Source: Nissolia schottii (taxonomy: Eukaryota; Streptophyta; Magnoliopsida; Fabales; Fabaceae). From it: 64,000 nt of DNA. The stretch is taken from NCBI GenBank assembly GCA_003254905.1, contig QANU01098899.1, positions 124,001 through 188,000 of the forward strand. The letters run 5' to 3'. Of the stretch, positions 52,301 through 64,000 are shown piece after piece (the stretch's first letter is position 1; every line of letters begins with the position of its first letter). Below the pieces are notes generated by a model that ran no database searches, was not told the origin of the DNA, and saw nothing but the letters and a program-made list of their open reading frames with translations. The position numbers and the translations under genes were made by a program.

Positions 52301-52770
52301 AGGAAGAACTCACCTGGGTGTGTGGATTTTTTTGTTCTGTAATATGTAGTTTGGAGAATTGTCTTATATTGCATTGATTGCTTCAGTTTTTTCCGTGATG
52401 CATATTCATTGCACTTTATTCTTTAGTTTTGCACAAATTAGACAAACAAGGTTGAGATAATTTGAGTAAATCATGTTTGAAAGTGTTATATTTGTTAGTG
52501 GTTACTAACTGAAAAATGACATCCACGTTGGTTAGTTAACACTTGGCAGATTATTTGTTAACGGTTATACTGACTACTGAGCATCTTCATAGCTTCCCAT
52601 TTTTGTGTAGTTCCCTCTTTTCAATTCATCTAAATTTAATATAAAATAACTGATGCAAATGGTGTTTCTGCAGGATTATGGCATCAACTTTGATGACCAT
52701 GATCAGCCTGTTGAACTGTTTGGGTGCAAATGTGGAAGTAAATTCTGCAGGAATATGAAGCGATCAAATA
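46341..52770 (+). CDS. SUVR4-like: SUVR-type SET-domain histone-lysine methyltransferase, frame damaged or re-spliced
   Basis: SUVR proteins are nuclear H3K9 methyltransferases that act on transposons and repeats. Exons: 46341-46523, 46625-46684, 46785-47217, 49459-49745 (at least), 49837-50778, 50862-51124, 52081-52147, 52267-52317, 52674-52770. The first exon is a WIYLD domain (GNLGIHESKVKPVLKKLLKL). Exons 3-4 are charged, with two near-repeats sharing QDGHDT and QCRDEE. The Cys-rich pre-SET runs from about residue 500 (DCCSTCMGNC, KECWRKCGCGKNCGNRVVQR). The SET domain has GKGWGLRTLEDLPKGAFVCE, YGNAARFINHR, EELTW and DYGINF, and a post-SET GCKCGSKFCRN follows. At 49,816-49,821 a run of six A bases breaks the conserved frame: coding resemblance continues on both sides but in different frames. 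A GTAAAA..CTGCAG splice from 49,745 to 49,837 removes 91 nt and restores frame. With it the protein is about 794 aa plus a short uncertain tail after 52,770. Confidence 0.8.
47290..48130. mobile_element. 841-bp Mutator-like non-autonomous element in the SUVR intron
   Basis: The element is flanked by an exact 9-bp duplication, GGTATTACA, at 47281-47289 and 48131-48139. A 9-bp duplication is the mark of Mutator-like elements. Its ends are inverted: CATAGTTGTTA on the left and TGACAACTAT on the right, and the similarity extends inward as GGTTCACG versus CGATTCACGAG. A GC-rich core at about 47,570-47,830 contrasts with the AT-rich ends and could be captured host sequence; no protein match was recognised there. 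It sits in SUVR intron 3. Confidence 0.82.
48291..48420 (+). mobile_element. Au-like SINE in the SUVR intron
   Basis: This shows GTAAGTTGTTGCCTTGTGAC, then the B-box-like GTCACGAGTTTAAATCCTGG, AAACGGTCTCTGTCCCTG and the tail GGGAGCCTTGTGCATTGGG ending CCCTTTT. The family match to the SINE at 9365-9517 is clear and this copy is the closest of the set to the general Au pattern. I did not find a target duplication. Confidence 0.75.
48470..49015 (+). mobile_element. LINE remnant (C-terminal part of a non-LTR retrotransposon)
   Basis: The plus strand reads FKYLGLIIQNEGEIKGDVT, then, across changes of frame, words such as NALHSYKSSDAS, MLHWMSRHSR, RMEGSTITRDGWRPRKAMGE and DLTMDMVYVGHYG, and ends near WNKT. 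This is the familiar C-terminal end of plant LINE reverse-transcriptase proteins (FKYLGSIIQ, MLRWM, GRPRKT, WDKT). It is heavily decayed, lacks the 5' two-thirds, and lies in the SUVR intron just after the SINE. No poly-A tail or target duplication was resolved. Confidence 0.72.
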
Positions 52771-53499
52771 GTAAGTTCAATCATCTATTTATGGGTACAT
52801 GTGCAGAAATTTGTTTCACACTCAACATTCAAAATATGACTACCTTTTTTTGGATAATGTGAGCTCCAATGTTGCAGGCTGCGGCCTCTCTACTTTGTTA
52901 GTTTGTTTCAATATTTGTTTTGCAGTGTATATTTGAAGTTTCAGCCTCCCTGATGGAAGCAATTCGTTCTTCCTTCGGCACACATATATCTGATTGATAG
53001 TATCATTTAATATGAAATCGTGAACATACTTTTTAAAATCTATCAACGTAAAATGATAATATTGGAAGTAGCGATAGATAACTGAAATTTCAGCCTCTAC
53101 TTTGTGTTCATGTGCAGTAAAGAAAGTAAATGTAGAAAACTAAATCTTTTGCTGTCAAGATTGCACAGGGAAAATAAAGCTGTTAATATTGTCACGAAGT
53201 TTTTAACTTTTTCAAAAACTTGTGCCAAATTCACTCTTTGGCTTTTCTGGCCAAAACCCTTTATCCAACTGGGCATCAAGTAATGGTGTTTGATATCAAA
53301 TTTATTCTCTTTTTTATTTCTATGATAATCACATTTTTTCTTTCTATGCAGGATCCGCTAGATTTTCAGTTTCAACATGATAGCCATCCTGTCTTAGAAC
53401 AATTTTTTGTTGTTAGACCCTGTCATGGATGATTAGAACGAGAGGACCGGTTCCTGAATTAGTCTATTTTATATTGTTATATTTCAAGTTGTTCGGCTT

Positions 53500-54340
53500 G
53501 GAAGCTACTTTGAATGCTTTGAACAAGCATTTGAGAACTATATTAGATTGGATGATTTAGTGGGTTATAATTACAATGCGCTTGATTGATAATTGATTTA
53601 AGGGTAAATAGATCCTTACTTTCTTACTTTAGTGACGTTTATTTCAGAGGAGACTTCTTATTTTTAAGATAACTCAGCTTTAGAATGTTGATTTATGCCT
53701 TTCTTTTTGACGTATTGTCCATATTGCTATCTTTCTTGAGGCTTTGTTTGGGAGTTAGGAGAGAAATGAAAGAAAAGGAATCAGGAGAAGAGGAATGTGA
53801 AAGGAGGGAAGAGGTTTACAGGGTTTACATTGATCGTCTGGGAGCTTAAAGTAGATAAAGGAAGAGAAATGGGGGATTTGAACTAAACTTTTTATTATTA
53901 CCCTTCCTAAAATAATTGACAAAACATAAATTCTTGAGATGGAGGAGAGAGTCATAGAAATATGTTGGAGAAGAGGACAAAGATAAAGAAAAATTTTAAA
54001 TTGTTTTCTTTTGGAATAATTTTTAAATTAGTTTTTGTAATTTAAAAAAAAAGACACATGAGATATGGTTCGGAGATGATTTTTAAGTTAATTTATGTAT
54101 TTATAGAAAAAAATAAATGGCAAAGATGTGTTTTTACTATCTTGTTGGCTTTTTTTTTTTTTTCTTTTCATATCATAAATTAAATGCTATCCAGGGAAAG
54201 ACTTTGTCCATTGTTCTCAATGTCAAAATAAAAATAAACAGTTTTCATTGTTCTCCATAAATAAAATAGAATAAGCCATTAACAAAAACATCTGACCATC
54301 GGATTAACAATAAAATTTACCCATAATCAAAAAATAAAAC
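53500..54340. other. SUVR 3' flank, AT-rich and purine-rich spacer
   Basis: The stretch includes the probable SUVR 3' UTR end and a purine-rich segment (about 53,740-53,990) starting GCTTTGTTTGGGAGTTAGGA, which resembles common dispersed plant repeats. No gene or clear element boundary could be supported. Confidence 0.4.
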
Positions 54341-54346
54341 AATTTT

Positions 54347-55636
54347 GGTTTAATTAAGTTTTAGTCCTTATAAAATTAGAAAGTTTGGTTTTAGTCTCAC
54401 AGTAAAATTTTTAATTTCTGTAAAATTTAGAAGTTACAGTGATGACGTGACAGTTAACAGCGCTGATGTAGTTTGCCACGTAACACAACCCAGGATTAAA
54501 TTTTTTTTGCCCACGATCCGACCCGACCCGAAGTCTGGATCCGACCTGGATTCATTTAAAAAATAAAAAAAAATCCCTTTCCCCTGGGTGTTGACCTCTG
54601 CTCCTCTCCGTCGTCTTCCCTAATGGAAAAACCGCTATGCTCTGTTGCACCCTGCACCTTCCATTTCTCTCTCTCTCTCTTTCAACTTGAATAAAACCTC
54701 AAATCAAAACCCTCTCTCACACACTCTTCTCTCTTTAATCAAATTAACATCATCATGCAACCTTGTAGCAGAGAAATGCAAGGCCTTAACTCCATCTTCA
54801 ACAATACCAATCAGAATTAGAATTAACAGATCCAAATGAACCACCACCTTGACCATTTGGACCCCAATTCCCACGATGATTTCCTCAAGCACATGCCCTC
54901 CACCCTCCCTCTTTCTTCTTCTCCCTCCTCCTTGTGGGCGGACCTCAACCCTCCTCTTAACTCCGACGAAACGGCGCCTCGCCTTCCCTAATTACGACGA
55001 ACACGCTAGCCTCGCCTCCAAGTTCCGTAACCACCAGATCAGTCCCAACGCCAAGGCTGCCGCCGCCGCTCTCATGCTCCAGCAGCAGCTTCTTATGTCC
55101 AGAGGCGTCCCAGCCGCCGCCGATTCCGGTCTCCTCCAGATGTCGCTGTCGATGAACGGCGGCGGACCGGACTTTGACTCGTTGATGGTTCCTCCCCTTT
55201 CAAATCTCCCTCCCGTAAGTCAAAAAAACGCTATTACCAAAATAGTTACTTTCTTTACATATCAATTTTTATTTGTAATGTGATCCAAGTATTTCCTAAT
55301 GGGGAAGATGATGGAGAGGAGGAGAGGTCAACACCTAAACACGACAGAGTGGGTAAATTTGGGGGATGGGGGTAGATTTAGGTTTTGGGGAAAGGATTTT
55401 TTGTTTTAATTTTTAAATGAATTCGGAGCGGATCCAGACTTCGGGTTGGGTCATGGAAAAAAAAAAAATTTAATTTTGGGTTATGCCAACGTCAACATCG
55501 TTAACTGTCACGTCATCATCTTCAACTTCAACCATTCAGAGGTATCAAAACTAAACTTCTAAATTTTATAAGGAATAAAATTTTTACTGAAAAATAAAAA
55601 CTAAACTTTCTAATTATATCCGGGTTTAATTAACTG
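54347..55636 (+). mobile_element. Pack-MULE-like element carrying a captured bHLH gene start
   Basis: Long inverted arms bracket unrelated host-like sequence. The left arm spans about 54347-54625 and the right arm about 55285-55636. Read inward from each end they share TTAATTAA, ATTAGAAAGTTT, CAGTAAAATTT or CAGTAAAAATTT, GATGACGTGACAGTTAAC, CCCGAAGTCTGGATCC, ATTCATTTAAAAA, CCTTTCCCC and GTGTTGACCTCT. The order is the same in both arms; the right arm has one extra inserted segment. Long terminal inverted repeats around a gene fragment are the hallmark of Pack-MULEs. I could not identify a 9-bp target duplication, so the ends are approximate and the Mutator assignment is inferred from structure. 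Confidence 0.8.
54626..55284 (+). pseudogene. Captured bHLH (LRL/bHLH66-like) 5' UTR and exon 1 fragment
   Basis: The cargo begins with a CT-rich leader and an ATG at 54,755 reading MQPCSREMQGLNSIF, soon followed by two in-frame stops. The same frame resumes after them as MNHHLDHLDPNSHDDFLKHM and SPSSLWADLNPPLNSDE. A one-base insertion follows, then YDEHASLASKFRNHQISPNA, ALMLQQQLLMSRG and LLQMSLSMNGGG. These are the N-terminal words of LRL-type bHLH factors (bHLH66/69/82 group), as remembered. It stops at a GTAAGT donor near 55,215 followed by intron-like sequence. The DNA-binding bHLH domain itself is absent. It therefore cannot make the parent protein, though a short peptide from 54,849 is possible. 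Confidence 0.75.
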
Positions 55637-55890
55637 TAAGATGATTCATTCACACTTCAATTTTACTCTTTCCTTTCGGCATAAACTTCCGCTGACTTTT
55701 GGCCCTAAGCCCAAAATAAAACATAAGATAGGTCTAAGGTTAATAATCAATGAACACATTAGATATGGACACACACCATAACAAAGGTGGCCTATTACAG
55801 CTCACTACTTTGTTGTTGTTGGTGCTAATGCTCATTATGTAATGGGCCGATAAAGCAGTCCAAAAAGTTCATGGCATATATAAGCACTAC

Positions 55891-55936
55891 CGTGTTGGGC
55901 CCAGGCCCATAGTACCACTCGGTCGATAAACCCTAG
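55891..55936 (+). promoter_or_regulatory. Site II elements and telo-box of the RPL23 promoter
   Basis: TGGGCC and GGCCCA site II motifs occur at about 55,894-55,909, with a further TGGGCC at about 55,843. An AAACCCTAG telo-box is at 55,928-55,936, then a TATATAAA-type box at about 55,947. The combination of site II motifs with a telo-box is well known in plant ribosomal-protein promoters. It lies 70-120 bases upstream of the RPL23 start codon. Confidence 0.7.
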
Positions 55937-56007
55937 TCAAAGTGGCATATATAAACAGCAGAAAGAGGCAGAATTAGGGTTTGTGTTGTGATCTCGCGAA
56001 AGCAACA

Positions 56008-57332
<1,325 letters not shown>

Positions 57333-59176
57333 GTTTGGATTTCTAGCTATATTTGATCTTGTTTCTTGCTAGTTGAAGTTTTCTCGGATTTTGTTTTTAG
57401 CTTGAGTTGTCCTGGAAGTCACAGATAGTTTTTGTCTTTTTATAACTTCTGAGCACTGTTTTGAAGAGATTAATTGGTAATCACAAGTGTTCTTGGTTTT
57501 TTTTCACTGGGGTTTTAATTTCTTATGCGGTATCGGCTGACGAAATTGCTATTATTATTTTGTTCAAGGAACTTATTGGTAGGTTAACATGGATTTCCTG
57601 CTAAGGTAAAATATGTTTTGGATGTTTGCTCAGTTGCTAAAGAATGCAGGGCAGTATAAATAATTCATTTTCGTTTCTAAAGATTTAAATTTTTAGATTC
57701 ATGAGATGATTACAAAGCAGATTTTTATTTTTAGCCTCATTGTTGAATGCCCTAATTTTTTGGTTTGTTTTGATGGGAGTTGAGAGTAGAAAAGTTATGG
57801 AGTTTATAGCTTGTTTTACTTCATGGCCCCAATATGTCATCAAGCCCTGACATTAGTCACTGGTGCCTGCATCTCTTATTGTTCAGTTTGAGATGTCGTT
57901 TCATGACATAAGCAATTCAAGTGCAATCATTATATGGTGTGCGAGAGCCGAGAGTATGGGAAATAGTTGATTTAATTAATTAAGTTGATAATTTTCAATT
58001 CGGAGAATCCATTCTCATGAAACACCTGGAAGTGACGGACTGAACCTTAAAATTTTCAAACAGTTCATTAAACTTTAGGCCATTCATCTATTATTTTCAT
58101 TTCGTAGAGTAGTGTATATCGGTTCTGTTTCAATGTGAATCAATATGCTGCGTTTGTGTATTCAGTGATGAAAACTCATTAGAAATTAAAAATCCTGCAG
58201 GGTTCAACGAAAATGAAGAAATGAAAGGGGACGATTTACCTTGGTTTCTCTATATCAAAAACTATGTTGAATCTTTCTGACTTAGTGCACAGCACAAACC
58301 CTGAGTTGCCCCATAATTTGTGCCGTTATCTAGTATGGAGAATTATCATACTTTTGAAGTGGCGAAGCTACATTATGATCTCTGTTGGCTTTCATACTTT
58401 TAGGCATGAATGTCGCATAATTACCCTTATTTCTGAGGACCACGAAACGCCTTGGGAAAGTTTGCCAACTTTTTTACAATTAAAAGGAGGAATCCCGCCA
58501 AATTTCCTGTTACAAACTTAGGATTCATATACTTCACGCAGCCCAAAAAAATCTTCTCTATGACGTGCTTTGTTGAAAAATTATTTTCATAATCAGTCTC
58601 AAATTCAAGTAAAAGGAGAGAGATGTGTTAGTCCGTCAACATGAAACCTTGTCGAATATTCATGAATTAAAGGGAAAAGGTGAACAAAATAATAAGGTTC
58701 ACATGCATGCCATTTGATCGAGTGATTATCAAGTTGATGCTTTGTAATTATAGCTCATTGCATCTAACTAATAATACGTAGTCACAAAGGTGGGACATTC
58801 TCTGAGTTGTCAACCATAATTTCCCCCTCCCTTTTGAATTGCTAAGCCATCTAACATAATGTAATGGTATATTGCTGTCCATAAATTTTTTTTTCTTTCT
58901 AGTTTTATACATTTTATATATTACAACATCCGCCTAATCTATTGCTTATGTTATGCGTAACAAAAATACATCACCTAGCTATATAGGAAATAGGGTAAAA
59001 AGTGATAATTAGTAATCATTTTCCTATTTAAAAGCATATGATTTTGAGTATAGGAATGGAGGAAAGTCATCATGGCATGCCCCACATTTCCATTTCCACT
59101 CCTATATGTAATTTCTTCACCTAATCTCCATTTTCACATAGTTTAATTTCTTCCATCTCTCTCTGATTTGTGCAAA
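57333..59176. other. RPL23 3' UTR and intergenic spacer
   Basis: The RPL23 3' UTR runs to about 57,550. The rest is AT-rich. The 85-codon open frame at 58,264-58,521 shows no recognisable family and no splice-linked partners, so I do not call it a gene. The acid phosphatase promoter lies at the right end, with a CT-rich leader before the ATG. Confidence 0.5.
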
Positions 59177-61772
59177 ATGGCCAAGTTTCTGGCACTAATA
59201 ATCATTCCATGCCTCTTCATTGGCTTAGCAAGTGCAGATAATTGGAACATACTGAACAACAAAAGGTGGAGAAAGAAAGATGTTGGAGCCAACGACAACA
59301 ACAACTTGAAGAACTATTGTGAGAGTTGGAGGATCAATGTAGAGCTAAACAATATAAGAGGGTTCAAGGTAGTGCCACAAGAATGTGTGGGGCATGTGAA
59401 GAAGTACATGACCTCATCTCAGTACAAGGCTGACTCTGAGAGGGCAGTGGAGGAGGTTAGGCTCTATTTGAGTGGCTGCTGCACTTTGAAAGGTGATGGC
59501 AAAGATTCTTGGATCTTTGATATTGATGAGACCCTTTTGTCCACAATTCCTTATTATAAGACTCATGGTTTTGGGTAAGTAGCTAATGCTAAGCTTTTCT
59601 TCTTCTTTTTTTTAATTTTTTTTTAATATTATATAGTGCACATATTGATCTATTTAGCCTGTGGTGTATGTTGCTCTTTAATCCCTTAATTGGATCCAAC
59701 TGGTCCAAAACTGGTTCTGGTCTGACTCATCTAATGAAGTTTAATATTTACTCAACTTGTTTATTGAAAAATTATTGTATACTCCTGCGTGTGTTTCAGA
59801 GCATTGTCTACCATTAAATTTTTAAAATTTATATAAGTACTATAAATCAAAATTAATAATAAATAATGCTTTCAAAGCATTAAAAGTTCACTAAAATTTC
59901 TCCTTGTTTATTTTATCTTTTGTCTCCATTCATGGTTCTATTCTATGATATATACTATGTAATTTCATCATGCTAGCTAGCTTGATAATTTTAGAACTTG
60001 GCCAAAATACCGTCTCCATGCTGACTTAGTACTTTATTTTCTCTAAAAAGGAGAAAAGGTGAATCATGTGTTTAACTGCTCTGATGTAACCACTACAGCC
60101 AATTAATGGGTTTCTTTTTTTTATCGTGTTTAACTCAATAAAAGAAGATAATTTTAATAATTTTATATTATGTGTTTATTTTTAATTTTTAGTATAATAA
60201 TTTTGATATTATTTAAAAAATTATTCTTTTAAAAAATTTAAATTGATGAGAAAAAATAATTTTAATAATTTATATTATGAATGTGTTTGTTTCAGTTTAT
60301 TTATCAAAACAATCATATTTTTGAAATTATCAGTTTCATATGCATAATTTTTTAAAAATAATTTGAATTAAAAAAACTGTATTCAACTTATTTAAAGAAA
60401 ATAAATAGAATAATTTCTTAGAAAATTCTTTTTTCAACTTTTTGAGTTTTATATAAAAATTAATTGTTTAAACATTTTTTTAAAAAAGAAACTTAAACAA
60501 ACACACCTATATCTCTTTCAATTACAATAAATTTGAGAATAACTATTATCTTAATCAATTAAGCACAACATTGTAATATGATTAATTAATGTGTTGTGTC
60601 TAATCCAAAGTACCACCCACAAACAAGAAGATATATGTTTAGAAGACTATAACATTGAATGATGTAATTAGTACTAGGAATTAGTTATGAAATGCATGAT
60701 TGTACTTAAAATTAAAATATTATTATTATAATTAAAAATCACTAATATTGGACTACTCAATTCACTAGGGGTGAAAAGCTGAATGCAAGCTGTTTGGAAG
60801 CATGGATGATGGAAAGCAAGGCGCCAGCACTAGATCACACACTTGATCTCTTCCATGAAATCAAGAATAGAGGGATCAAGATCTTTCTGGTTTCTTCTAG
60901 AAAGGAATCCATTAGATCTCACACTGTTGACAACCTTGTGAATGTTGGATACCATGGATGGACTCGTCTTACGCTTAGGTAATTAATTTTTTATTGAGCT
61001 CTTTTAACTCTATGAAAGTTGCAAGCTCTCAAAATTCATATACTCTCAATTTGCAAAAGATAAAAGAGTAGTTCTTAAAAAAAACTGTCCTTAACATTTA
61101 AAATGACATGAAATAGATATAACGAACATAAATATTTAAGGATAAATCATTCTTTTAATTTTTAAAGAGTACAAACCAATTTTAATAAATCCCTAGTGAA
61201 AATTGTCTTCAATGCATTGGTTTTTTATGAAACGTTTTTATTGAATAACAAATAAAATTTTTAAGTTTTCAATGCATCGACTCACTTAACAAAATATCAG
61301 GGATTTGATCTTTGACTTTGGGTATGGAGTAATCTTAAATTTTTAGGCCAATTGTCTTATCCTTAAAGGTACTTACAAATCCGTTAAAGATTAGTCACCA
61401 AATCCGTACCGATGAATACCCTGATCGTAAACTAAAAAAAATATTAAAAACTTCAAAACATTTCACGTTAAATTCTTTATCAATCGCTCACAAACCCTTA
61501 CTTTAATCCCCATCCACACTTGATAAATCCCCCTTTACAATTGCAATATGAAAGTAAGAGTTGTAATATTAAAGCAATATATGTGAATGGTGTGGACAGG
61601 GGTCTTGATTATGAATTAATGGAAGTGAAAAAATATCACTCAAAGGTGAGGCAACAATTGGTTGATGAAGGTTATCGCATATATTGTTGGAGATCAATGG
61701 AGCAGTTTTGATGGGCTTCCAAATGCAAAGAGAACATTCAAGCTACCCAATTCCATATATTGCATTGCATAA
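59177..61772 (+). CDS. Class IIIB acid phosphatase / vegetative-storage-protein-like, last exon frameshifted
   Basis: Plant HAD-superfamily acid phosphatases of this class are secreted or vacuolar; close relatives are the leaf and stem vegetative storage proteins of soybean. Exons: 59177-59574, 60769-60978, 61600 to about 61772. Residues 1-20 form a signal peptide (MAKFLALIIIPCLFIGLASA). The catalytic motif DIDET is present in WIFDIDETLLSTIPYY, unlike soybean storage proteins, in which the first Asp is reported to be replaced. Exon 2 has IKIFLVSSRKESIRSHTVDN. In exon 3 the frame LMEVKKYHSKVRQQLVDEGY runs to about 61,680. Then about five bases appear to be missing. The expected ending resumes in another frame as VGDQWSSFDGLPNAKRTFK and PNSIYCIA with a stop at 61,770-61,772. 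As it stands the product ends YCWRSMEQF at 61,711 and loses the GDQWS acidic motif that helps hold Mg2+. It is either a recent pseudogene, a truncated but stable storage-like protein, or an assembly error. Confidence 0.82.
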
Positions 61773-62847
61773 ATTTCTCTCTCCTTATTGTTTACCAATT
61801 TATATATTTGATCATCGTTTTAACTTTATTAGCATGAGCATAAGCTATTATAGTCTCTCCTTTTATTGGGGGTGCTATAACCCTTCATCTATGCCAAAGG
61901 TTTATGAATATGGAACATACGTTATTCTATTATTACTCTATTGCGCCAAATCGAAATGATTGGGATTTTATGTTGGGAGAAAGAAGAATAATAAAAAAGG
62001 CTATTCAAAAGGATCATGACCAAGATGACACACCTCTCTCTTTCTTTCTTTGCCACAAAGAAACATATATAACCCATATTTATTTTATGATATTTTTCAA
62101 TTAGAATAGATCCGTTGTAATATATATTCTAGTGTTCAATAATTAATAACGAAACAAAATTTAATAATACAACATAGAACACAATGTCCATTTTTCATAC
62201 TTTGCTACTATATTCAACAATTTACACTCCATCAATTGCAAAAGGGGCTACTCATTTGTGATAGCGAAAAATCAGAAGAAAATTTGATGGGATCCACGTT
62301 GGATTTCCTTTTCTAATAATGTTCAACCACATAAAATTAATGAAAAAAAAATTAGAAGAAAATTCATTTGAGTCTCCCATTTCCATGAATTTTATGTGTT
62401 ACATAAATCTAAAATCTCTATATACAAAAGCAATTTCAAAAATCACCTAATTGTAGTTGTATGGTTTTGATCGTTTTGCTTCTTTAGAAGGACTGGACTG
62501 TTGTCATATGTTGATCATATGTGGACCCTATTTTGGCCTTTTGAGCAAATGAAAGAACAGAGAGTTATGCATCTCTTTCCTTAATCATATGGTGCAAGTG
62601 CAAACCAACCCTCACGTGCACATACCACTCACATTCTAACCTTAAATTAATAGTTATCATATATATATATATATTGAATTATTCTAGTTAGAGAGAGGAT
62701 AAGTGAGTTTTGAAGTGATTATGTGACATCTTCATAACTTCAAATCTTGATTATTAATCTTGATTATTTATGTAAAGTTTAATGACAAAGATTCATTCAT
62801 TTCACTCTCATATATAATAACACATTCGCTATAGTCATCCCATATAT
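61773..62847. other. 3' flank of acid phosphatase gene, AT-rich
   Basis: The phosphatase 3' UTR probably occupies the first few hundred bases. A TA microsatellite lies at about 62,658-62,675. No gene is seen. Confidence 0.5.
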
Positions 62848-63637
62848 TAGGGTTGTCAACATAAATACGGCCCGTGGGCCCGACCCGTTTTACCCGGTTA
62901 AATGGACAGGCTTTACATGCAAAAAATAGGCCTGTGAAAATTTTGAAAAAAAATAGGCCTGTGAAAATTTAATTTTTTAAAAGTTTCATTTTGGATTCTA
63001 AATTTTATTTTGGAGTTTAAGAGTTTACTTATAATTGAGCATGTTTAACTATTTGTTATGCTTAACTACTTAATTATATTTATATTGTTATACAGTTGAA
63101 GTGTTATGACATAGATATTGATAAATTTTGCATTCAATTCCTTCAATGAGTGCCTACGCCCCACAAGTTGAATATACTTTCAAACCTTGTTTATTATTGA
63201 TTAATCTACGAGAAAGAGTTCCAATTGTGTTTTTGATCAATAACATAACAGTACTCACATCAATGGTATATGCCGTCATTTAATTAATGAAAGTTGTATT
63301 AATTCATGAATCGATTTCAAATAGCATTTGAAAGCATTTGATATCTTTCAAGCAAAATAGTTGAAGGAACAAAAAAATAATATAATATCTCAATTAACCA
63401 TTTAAACTATTTCTTTCTAATTAATTAATAGATAGACGATAAAAAATAGTTAAAAATGATTGCGCATACTTATTCACAACTTTGTATTTAAATCATAAAA
63501 AATAGACTAAAATTTTAATTTTTTTAAAAAAAATAAACTGGCTAACGGGCTGGCCCGTTTAGGCCCGCGGACCAACCATAAACGAATCGGATCTTAAAAA
63601 TAGGCATAATTTTCGCCCGGCCCGTTTGACACCTCTA
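62848..63637. mobile_element. Non-autonomous hAT-like element (790 bp), probably with internal insertion
   Basis: The ends are TAGGGTTGTCAA and TTGACACCTCTA, imperfect inverted repeats of the same type as the element at 33654-33903. Both share GGTTAAATGGA, CTTTACATGCAAAAAATAGG and GGCCCGCGGACC-type words. Flanking 8-mers CCATATAT and CCATACAC agree at 6 of 8 positions, suggesting a worn 8-bp target duplication. The middle (about 62,980-63,520) has no counterpart in the 250-bp copy, so it is a later insertion or a deletion in the other copy. A short direct duplication of AAATAGGCCTGTGAAAATTT lies at about 62,926-62,972. Confidence 0.65.
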
Positions 63638-64000
63638 CCATACACACACACATGGGGATAGTTCAAGCATGAGAGTTGTTTTTATGTGAGAGCATAGTGA
63701 GTTGTAATTAATTTTGATATATTTTATTTTAAGATTAAATATTGCTAATAAAGGAGTTGAGCATCTGTGGGTGTTTTTGTTATATGGAAAATAAATATAT
63801 TTTTCATTTGGACAGATTATATATGTGCCACTATACTAAGGGAGATAACAGATGAGTTATTACCTACTATTGTTTAACTATCACGGTTATAATTATTTTT
63901 AACCATTATTTTTCGTTCATGTAAGAGGAACTTTTCATATTCATTTTTTAATCTTTAATTTTTAATTATTATTATTTTTCTCCAATTTTTAGTACTCTTG
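63638..64000. other. AT-rich flank, nothing recognised
   Basis: This end of the window is AT-rich, with no open frame, RNA gene or repeat I can name. Confidence 0.5.

Noticed and set aside
58264-58521. Open frame of 85 codons between RPL23 and the acid phosphatase gene
   Set aside because: No domain, no signal, no splice partners and ordinary AT-rich context; probably random.

Overview
This is a nuclear plant DNA window: AT-rich, gene-sparse, with genes split by GT..AG introns and with plant-type proteins (plant lipin PAH, WIYLD/SUVR methyltransferase, plant class IIIB acid phosphatase). A legume, possibly a soybean relative, is my best inference. It rests on remembered similarity of the class III ADH, the LRL-type bHLH fragment and the vegetative-storage-protein-like acid phosphatase to legume proteins, not on a search.

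Layout. 1-1.6 kb: AT-rich flank with microsatellites. 1.6-10.2 kb (+): DENN-domain protein gene, 18 coding exons that join in frame (822 aa), with a SINE and a possible LTR-like fossil in its introns. 11.1-13.9 kb (-): class III alcohol dehydrogenase / S-nitrosoglutathione reductase, 9 exons, 379 aa, converging on the DENN gene. 15.3-18.1 kb (+): RTF1/VIP5, single coding exon, 647 aa. 21.2-21.9 kb (+): small two-exon cupin, 111 aa. 26.6-31.9 kb (-): AMBRA1-like WD40 protein, 13 exons, 794 aa. 34.1-36.6 kb (-): decayed, 5'-truncated copy of a WDR26-type gene. 39.3-44.6 kb (+): phosphatidate phosphatase PAH (lipin), 10 exons, 889 aa. 46.3-52.8 kb (+): SUVR-type histone lysine methyltransferase whose large third intron is full of transposon insertions and whose middle carries a frameshift or a newly usable intron. 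54.3-55.6 kb: Pack-MULE-like element that has captured the start of a bHLH gene. 56.0-57.3 kb (+): ribosomal protein uL14 (RPL23), 4 exons, 140 aa, with a typical ribosomal-protein promoter. 59.2-61.8 kb (+): acid phosphatase / storage-protein-like gene with a frameshift in its last exon. 61.8-64 kb: AT-rich flank with a hAT-like element.

The genes are ordinary, independently transcribed nuclear genes and do not form a functional cluster. Several themes recur: chromatin and transcription (VIP5, SUVR), membrane and vesicle biology (DENN, PAH, AMBRA1-like) and redox/NO metabolism (GSNOR).

The unusual content lies in the mobile and decaying parts: the Pack-MULE with its bHLH cargo, an 841-bp Mutator-like element with an exact 9-bp target duplication, several tRNA-derived SINE copies (one with a perfect 14-bp duplication), a LINE remnant, two related hAT-like elements, and three host genes or copies with frame damage (SUVR, acid phosphatase, WDR26-like). 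I did not find a convincing previously unknown multi-gene system.
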